A DNA stretch of 64,000 nucleotides. Source: Leptospira perolatii. GTDB taxonomy: Bacteria; Spirochaetota; Leptospiria; Leptospirales; Leptospiraceae. A model generated the notes under the pieces. It ran no database searches. It was not told the DNA's origin and was given only the letters and a program-made list of their open reading frames with translations. A program made the position numbers and the translations under genes. The stretch covers positions 744,001-808,000 of the forward strand of contig NZ_NPDZ01000001.1 of assembly GCF_002811875.1 (NCBI RefSeq), written 5' to 3'. Positions 63,955-64,000 of the stretch are shown here, piece after piece; the first letter of the stretch is position 1, and each line of letters opens with the position of its first letter.

Positions 63955-64000
63955 ACCAATTCTCTTTCCGTTTGAAGCGAGAGGCTACAATCAGGGCGCG

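Overview
The window is chromosomal DNA from a spirochaete of the genus Leptospira. Evidence: the beta/beta' gene cluster runs on directly into rpsL-rpsG; RpoB carries Asn where E. coli has Ser531, a spirochaete hallmark; many exported proteins have relaxed spirochaetal lipoboxes; transketolase is split into subunits; several predicted proteins resemble uncharacterised Leptospira families. Species cannot be fixed from this stretch. Coding density is high, both strands are used, and no prophage, insertion sequence, CRISPR array or rRNA gene was seen.

Layout. 1-8.0 kb: a GT2 glycosyltransferase and a GHKL ATPase (-), then a degenerate exported amidohydrolase, an S1-repeat protein, a TrmL-type tRNA methylase, an RsbW-like kinase, uvrB and a rhomboid protease (+). 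8.0-13.3 kb: small accessory genes, namely cutA, a Cys-rich exported protein, a serine-beta-lactamase-fold lipoprotein, a HAD protein, a DJ-1/isonitrile-hydratase-like protein, an XRE regulator and a VapBC module. 13.6-25.8 kb: the information-processing operon tRNA-Thr(GGU), tRNA-Trp, secE, nusG, rplKAJL, rpoBC, rpsL, rpsG, with a promoter, an attenuator before rpoB and a strong terminator. 25.8-32.0 kb: a class III cyclase, a TetR/FMO divergent pair, tandem UspA, crcB, and the minus-strand birA-coaX-GNAT operon.

32.0-43.3 kb: an RND pump with its outer-membrane partner but no adaptor gene, an acyl-CoA dehydrogenase, a lipoprotein MsrB, a lipase-fold protein with a histone-H1-like basic tail behind a three-hairpin leader, and a TetR gene divergent from a thioesterase-thiolase pair with a 30-bp palindromic operator between them. 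43.8-52.7 kb: an envelope/export block with a neutral ceramidase lipoprotein, an alpha/beta hydrolase lipoprotein, a ChaN-like protein, a zinc-ribbon PBP1A and an overlapping membrane protein of unknown role. 52.7-53.6 kb: a minus-strand tRNA-Thr(UGU)-tRNA-Tyr(GUA) transcription unit followed by a ~191-bp tandem repeat in which every unit carries the last 18 nt of the tRNA-Tyr gene. 53.7-64 kb: a DUF420-like membrane protein, the transketolase N-terminal subunit, a SirB1-like protein, a polyprenyl synthase, a Thr-rich lipoprotein, a TerB-like membrane protein, an MBL hydrolase, a YprB-like nuclease, lnt and a lipase-chaperone-like protein.

The most unusual signal is the tRNA-Tyr repeat array. 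It has the same architecture as the E. coli tyrT locus (about 178-bp repeats carrying the tRNA 3' end) in an unrelated phylum. Other items worth checking are the structured leader of the tailed lipase-like gene, the adaptor-less RND pair, the Arg-to-Lys cyclase, the metal-site-less amidohydrolase and the loss of tuf from between tRNA-Thr and tRNA-Trp. Nothing was computed or searched: domain assignments rest on motif reading.
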